A stretch of DNA of 8,122 nucleotides from Treponema sp. (GTDB taxonomy: Bacteria; Spirochaetota; Spirochaetia; Treponematales; Breznakiellaceae). Below, in pieces: positions 5,342 to 8,122 of this stretch (the stretch's first letter is position 1; each line of letters opens with the position of its first letter). The DNA lies in the NCBI GenBank assembly GCA_031273835.1, contig JAISRD010000257.1:1-8122 (forward strand), read 5' to 3'. A program made the position numbers and the translations under genes. Under the pieces are notes generated by a model. The model was not told where the DNA came from and ran no database searches. It saw only the letters and a program-made list of their open reading frames with translations.

Positions 5342-6184
5342 ATGGAAAAGATAACAATTAACGGCGATCCCGCGGATATTACCCTGGAAACGGAAAAAAC
5401 CGTGGGGGAACTGCTTTCGGGAATCGACGCGTGGCTTTCCGGTTCGGGTGTTTTTATAAGCGGCCTGGAACTTGACGGAAAAAACTACGGCGCCCCTGCC
5501 ATGGACGACGCGTTTAAGCTTTCCCTCGACGAGGTCGGATATGTCAACGTTAAAACCTCAGGCTGGGCGGAATTGTTCATCGAAGCCCTGGCGGCCCTTA
5601 AGGGCGAGGCGCCGTATATCGAAAAAGCTCAGGCGGAAGAAAGGCGGCTTTTTTTAAGCGAATGGGAAGAATCCCCGGCCTGCGCTTTTCTTGAAAAAAA
5701 CGCCCCCGAAATACGTTCCGCCTTTGTACAGTTCCTCTCAGGTTCCCTGACGCATCAAGCCTTTGTATCCCTGATTGACGAAAGGCTGGGGGAATTATGC
5801 GATCCCGGTACGGAGATGAAGGGGATTGTCCCCCTCTGCGGGGAAATCGCCACCCGCCTTGAGAACCTGCCCCTGGATATGCAGACCGGCAAGGACGGCA
5901 GGGCGGCGGAGACCATTGTGCTCTTTTCCGCCATGGCGGAAAAGATCTTTCGCCTCTTCCTTTTGGCCAAATACTACGGCTTTGACGCCGGGGATTTTAA
6001 GGAACTTATTGAGGATTTCGGGGCCGCCGTAAAGGAACTGCTTGCCGCCTATGAAAACAAAGATACCGTCCTCATGGGAGACCTGGCGGAATATGAACTG
6101 GCCCCGAGGCTCCTGAATCTATCCAAAGTACTGTATGATTTTTCACTTTCGCAAGAAATTTTACTTTCACGTAAAGAAGGTTAA
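5342..6184 (+). CDS. Unrecognised conserved-looking protein in the fliD operon
   Basis: The protein has 280 residues, or 283 if the GTG at 5333, overlapping the fliD TGA, is used. ATG at 5342 is preferred because GGTGAG lies four bases upstream and the GTG has no ribosome binding site. No family is assigned. The first 75 residues (ITINGDP, TVGELLSGIDAWL, VFISGLELDGKNY, LDEVGYVNVKTSG) look like a small ubiquitin-like beta-grasp fold; this is inference. The rest is predicted helical, with no signal peptide or membrane segment. The C-terminal region has KDTVLMGDLAEYELAPRLL (240-258), a D-x-E-Y-E-L-x-P motif of the kind seen in helical scaffold or chaperone-like proteins. Genes following fliD often encode the flagellin chaperone FliS, but length and sequence do not fit FliS. 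It sits where T. pallidum has TP0873. Confidence 0.85.
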   Translation: MEKITINGDPADITLETEKTVGELLSGIDAWLSGSGVFISGLELDGKNYGAPAMDDAFKLSLDEVGYVNVKTSGWAELFIEALAALKGEAPYIEKAQAEERRLFLSEWEESPACAFLEKNAPEIRSAFVQFLSGSLTHQAFVSLIDERLGELCDPGTEMKGIVPLCGEIATRLENLPLDMQTGKDGRAAETIVLFSAMAEKIFRLFLLAKYYGFDAGDFKELIEDFGAAVKELLAAYENKDTVLMGDLAEYELAPRLLNLSKVLYDFSLSQEILLSRKEG

Positions 6185-6191
6185 CTGAATT

Positions 6192-7286
6192 ATGGCGCTC
6201 TATCTTTTGCAGGACATACAGTATTTCAAAGAGGACAATCCCGTGGCGGCGATGATACTGCTTATCGGGCTCGGCGCCGTTATTATTGTCTTTTTTGTGG
6301 GAAACCTCATCAGGAACGGCGTTAACTCAGGACGCGTGCGCCGGGGGACGGGGAGCGCCTCCCGGAGATTCCCGGTCTTTGCCCTCCACCGCATAGGAAG
6401 GTCCTACGGCCTTAACGGGGAGCAGCTTAAAACCCTTGAGTACGTGTTAAAAACCAACGGGGTTACCGACCCCGACAGGGTGGTTAATAACCCCGCCCTG
6501 CTTGACAAGCAGTTTAAGCGTACCTACAAGCAGATTGAAAGGAGCTCCGGCAGCGACGAGGAAGCCCAGCAGAAACTGGCCCTGCTCTTTTCGGTACGCA
6601 ATACCATCGAGGTGGCCCAGAATACCAGCGCCGATACGACTCAGCAGCTGAGCGCGAATATGGAAGCGGTCTTAACGGTGAACCAGGAATCCTATCCGGT
6701 TAAGGTTATCTCGACCAAGGGAGAAACGGTCCTCGTAAACTGTCCGCGTAATTCCATCGGCTCCCTCATCCGCTTCCCCAAGGGCACGAGGCTTAACCTC
6801 TCCTTCTTTTCCAAGACCAACAAGGGTTTTTCTTTTAACTGCCAGCTTATCGACACCACCGACACCACCTTCGGGCCGGCGCTGCAGCTTGCCCCGGTGG
6901 AAAAACCCAAGGCCATGACCCAGCGCCGTTTCAGGCGGCGGCAGGCGATCATTCCCTGCGCCTATAACCTGATCCGCATTGAGGAAGGCAAGGGAAAAAA
7001 ACCCGGAAAAATGGTGGTCGAGCCGAGGCGTATCGAAGGGGAGGCGACGGACATTTCCATAGGGGGCTGTTCCGTTAAAGCCGGAACCCCCGCGTCCCCC
7101 GGGGCCCGCTTAAAAATCGAGTTCAACTGCCCCCAGAGCCCCGTCCCCATCGCCGTCCTGGGACAGGTCCTGCGGATCAACCGCAGCGGCCTCGCCAAAA
7201 CCATCATGCATATCAAATTCCTTAAGGTTCCCCGAAAGGCCATGAACGTCATCAATTCCCTGGTGTTCGAGTACAGCGATGATTGA
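6192..7286 (+). CDS. Membrane-anchored PilZ domain protein, predicted c-di-GMP receptor
   Basis: The protein has 364 residues. A hydrophobic segment at about 18-40 (VAAMILLIGLGAVIIVFFVG) is an N-terminal membrane anchor, followed by basic residues, suggesting a cytoplasmic C-terminal part. A helical region (about 60-145) follows. A beta-rich YcgR-N-like domain spans about 150-235 (VNQESYPVKVISTKGETVLV, IGSLIRFPKGTRLNLSFFS). The PilZ domain (about 244-355) carries both c-di-GMP motifs: RRFRRR (245-250, the RxxxR element) and DISIGG (287-292, the D/NxSxxG element). Binding of c-di-GMP is therefore expected. Downstream of fliD, a role in motility or motor control similar to YcgR or PlzA is plausible but not shown. 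The SD is AGAAGG (6175-6180), 11 bases from the ATG; the gap to the previous gene is 7 bases. Confidence 0.88.
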   Translation: MALYLLQDIQYFKEDNPVAAMILLIGLGAVIIVFFVGNLIRNGVNSGRVRRGTGSASRRFPVFALHRIGRSYGLNGEQLKTLEYVLKTNGVTDPDRVVNNPALLDKQFKRTYKQIERSSGSDEEAQQKLALLFSVRNTIEVAQNTSADTTQQLSANMEAVLTVNQESYPVKVISTKGETVLVNCPRNSIGSLIRFPKGTRLNLSFFSKTNKGFSFNCQLIDTTDTTFGPALQLAPVEKPKAMTQRRFRRRQAIIPCAYNLIRIEEGKGKKPGKMVVEPRRIEGEATDISIGGCSVKAGTPASPGARLKIEFNCPQSPVPIAVLGQVLRINRSGLAKTIMHIKFLKVPRKAMNVINSLVFEYSDD

Positions 7287-7319
7287 CTCCGCCCCCCCTG
7301 AGGTTTTACACTTAAAATA

Positions 7320-7583
7320 ATGAAAATAATTGCCATTAAAAATATAGTCAGAAAGGATGTGCCCATCTACTACCGGCGTCTTTTTTCCGGGGTTATGGTT
7401 GTTGAGCTTATCAGCAAAACCGTGGAGGGCACCCTTGAATTTACCATTGAGACAAAACCCACGGGCATCAACGAAGTCATTATCAACAGCATGGACAGCG
7501 TAGATTATCCCCTCCTTCCCCTTACCAGGGAAATAAAAAAATACATTACCGTTCTGGATGAAAACGGTGGACTCCCCGGCTGA
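7320..7583 (+). CDS. Small unrecognised protein between the PilZ gene and tsaE
   Basis: The protein has 87 residues, with no recognised family, signal peptide or membrane segment. It begins with MKIIAIKNIVRKDVPIYYRR, basic and probably strand-helix, and continues with alternating hydrophobic residues (GVMVVELISK, GTLEFTIETK) that suggest a small beta sheet. It has no clear ribosome binding site: TGAGG at 7299-7303 is 16 bases from the ATG, and the bases just before the start are A/T-rich. It overlaps the next gene, tsaE, by 26 bases. Support comes from its codon structure, its snug position in the operon and the composition of the protein. Treponema pallidum has hypothetical genes in this stretch, which favours a real gene. 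Confidence 0.7.
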   Translation: MKIIAIKNIVRKDVPIYYRRLFSGVMVVELISKTVEGTLEFTIETKPTGINEVIINSMDSVDYPLLPLTREIKKYITVLDENGGLPG

Positions 7584-8001
7584 AGGGCTCTCCTTTTCCG
7601 CCGAAGAAACCCTCTCCCTGGGGGAAGCCCTGGGGCGCTCCCTTAAACCGGGGGACGTGGTGGCCCTCAAGGGAAGCCTCGGGGCGGGAAAAACCTGCTT
7701 TGCCAAGGGCATAGCCTTGGGACTGGGCGTCCGGGAGGAAGTAACCAGCCCGAGCTATACGATCATCAGCGAGTACGAGGGGAACTGCCCCTTCCGCCAC
7801 GCGGATCTGTACCGGCTTAAGGGTATCGATGAATTCGCCCTCCTGGGGGCCGATGAACTTTTTGACGGCTCCGGGGTAAGCGTCATCGAATGGCCCGAAA
7901 AAATTCCCGGCGCCCTCCCCCCGGACTCTTTCCTCGTGGAAATAAGCATAGGAGAGGACGGGCGCCGCCTGATACGGCAATCGGGCGGCCCCCCGAAATG
8001 A
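7558..8001 (+). CDS. tsaE: tRNA t6A synthesis ATPase TsaE
   Basis: This 147-residue P-loop ATPase of the TsaB-TsaD-TsaE system helps make N6-threonylcarbamoyladenosine at position 37 of ANN-decoding tRNAs; TsaE resets the complex by ATP hydrolysis. The Walker A motif GSLGAGKT is at 39-46, followed by the family motifs TSPSYT (63-68), HADLYRL (81-87) and VIEWPEK (109-115, the Walker B-like region). The length is normal. The ATG at 7558 overlaps the preceding small gene by 26 bases; an in-frame GTG at 7567 is an alternative start. The stop overlaps the ATG of tsaB (ATGA at 7998-8001), implying translational coupling. It is a housekeeping gene at the end of a flagellar cluster. Confidence 0.93.
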   Translation: MKTVDSPAEGLSFSAEETLSLGEALGRSLKPGDVVALKGSLGAGKTCFAKGIALGLGVREEVTSPSYTIISEYEGNCPFRHADLYRLKGIDEFALLGADELFDGSGVSVIEWPEKIPGALPPDSFLVEISIGEDGRRLIRQSGGPPK

Positions 8002-8122
8002 TCATCCTTGGTTTCGACAGCTCCACGGAGGTCCTGGCGGCGGGCCTCAAGACGGAGGACGCCTTTTACCAGACGGAGGCGGAGGGCAGGAGGCATTCAC
8101 AGCTTATCATGGATCTCGCCGA
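7998..8122 (+). CDS. tsaB: tRNA t6A synthesis protein TsaB (3' truncated)
   Basis: The frame starts at ATG 7998, overlapping the tsaE TGA by four bases (ATGA), and stays open to the window end, giving 41 complete codons. The product starts MIILGFDSSTEVLAAGL and continues to GRRHSQLIMDLA. This matches the N-terminus of the TsaB/YeaZ family: a first beta hairpin with D-S/T-S-T-E and the R-x-H-S motif before the first helix. TsaB is the ASKHA-fold platform that binds TsaD and TsaE. Identification rests on the start of the protein plus the tsaE neighbour. Confidence 0.85.
   Translation, partial: MIILGFDSSTEVLAAGLKTEDAFYQTEAEGRRHSQLIMDLA

Noticed and set aside
1..8122. CRISPR array, tRNA or rRNA gene, insertion sequence, prophage
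   Set aside because: No regularly spaced repeats, cloverleaf with CCA end, rRNA motifs, transposase or phage genes were seen on either strand.

Overview
The window looks like a chromosomal flagellar locus from a spirochaete, most likely a Treponema. Three things point there. The two tandem flagellins are FlaB-type periplasmic filament core proteins (MIINHN start, VEVSQL peptide, RIRD-NMA C-terminus). The first is preceded by a sigma-28-type promoter. The order flaB, flaB, flaG, fliD, two unrecognised or PilZ genes, tsaE, tsaB matches, from memory, the Treponema pallidum flaB1/flaB3/fliD neighbourhood. The sequence is fairly GC-rich, which would suit the termite-gut or free-living treponemes better than the host-restricted pathogens; this is inference.

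Layout: everything is on the + strand. Positions 1-711 hold the 3' end of a protein with a methyltransferase-like fold, truncated by the window edge. Positions 712-897 hold a sigma-28 promoter and a structured leader for flagellin 1 (898-1758). Positions 1759-1994 hold 3' hairpins of flagellin 1, a sigma-70-like promoter and a highly structured leader for flagellin 2 (1995-2843). Positions 2844-3067 hold several hairpins and an intrinsic terminator with a seven-T tract. Then follow flaG (3068-3466), fliD (3489-5336), a 280-residue unrecognised protein (5342-6184), a membrane-anchored PilZ protein (6192-7286), an 87-residue unrecognised protein (7320-7583), tsaE (7558-8001) and the start of tsaB (7998-8122, cut by the window edge). 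From fliD onward the genes overlap or are separated by at most 33 bases, so they are probably one transcription unit. No stretch longer than 300 bases lacks a gene.

How it works together: the flagellins form the core of the periplasmic filament, FliD caps it, and FlaG is a filament-associated protein. The PilZ protein would connect c-di-GMP to motility or the envelope. TsaE and TsaB belong to tRNA t6A synthesis and appear to be housekeeping passengers.

The most striking signal is in the two flagellin leaders. Each has a perfect or near-perfect hairpin with GGA in its loop. In both, that GGA lies exactly 24 bases before the GGA of the Shine-Dalgarno and 34 bases before the ATG. The stems are unrelated in sequence. 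The first matches ten consecutive positions of the CsrA consensus (ACAAGGATGT). This is the architecture expected of dual-site CsrA translational repression, as in the Bacillus subtilis hag leader.
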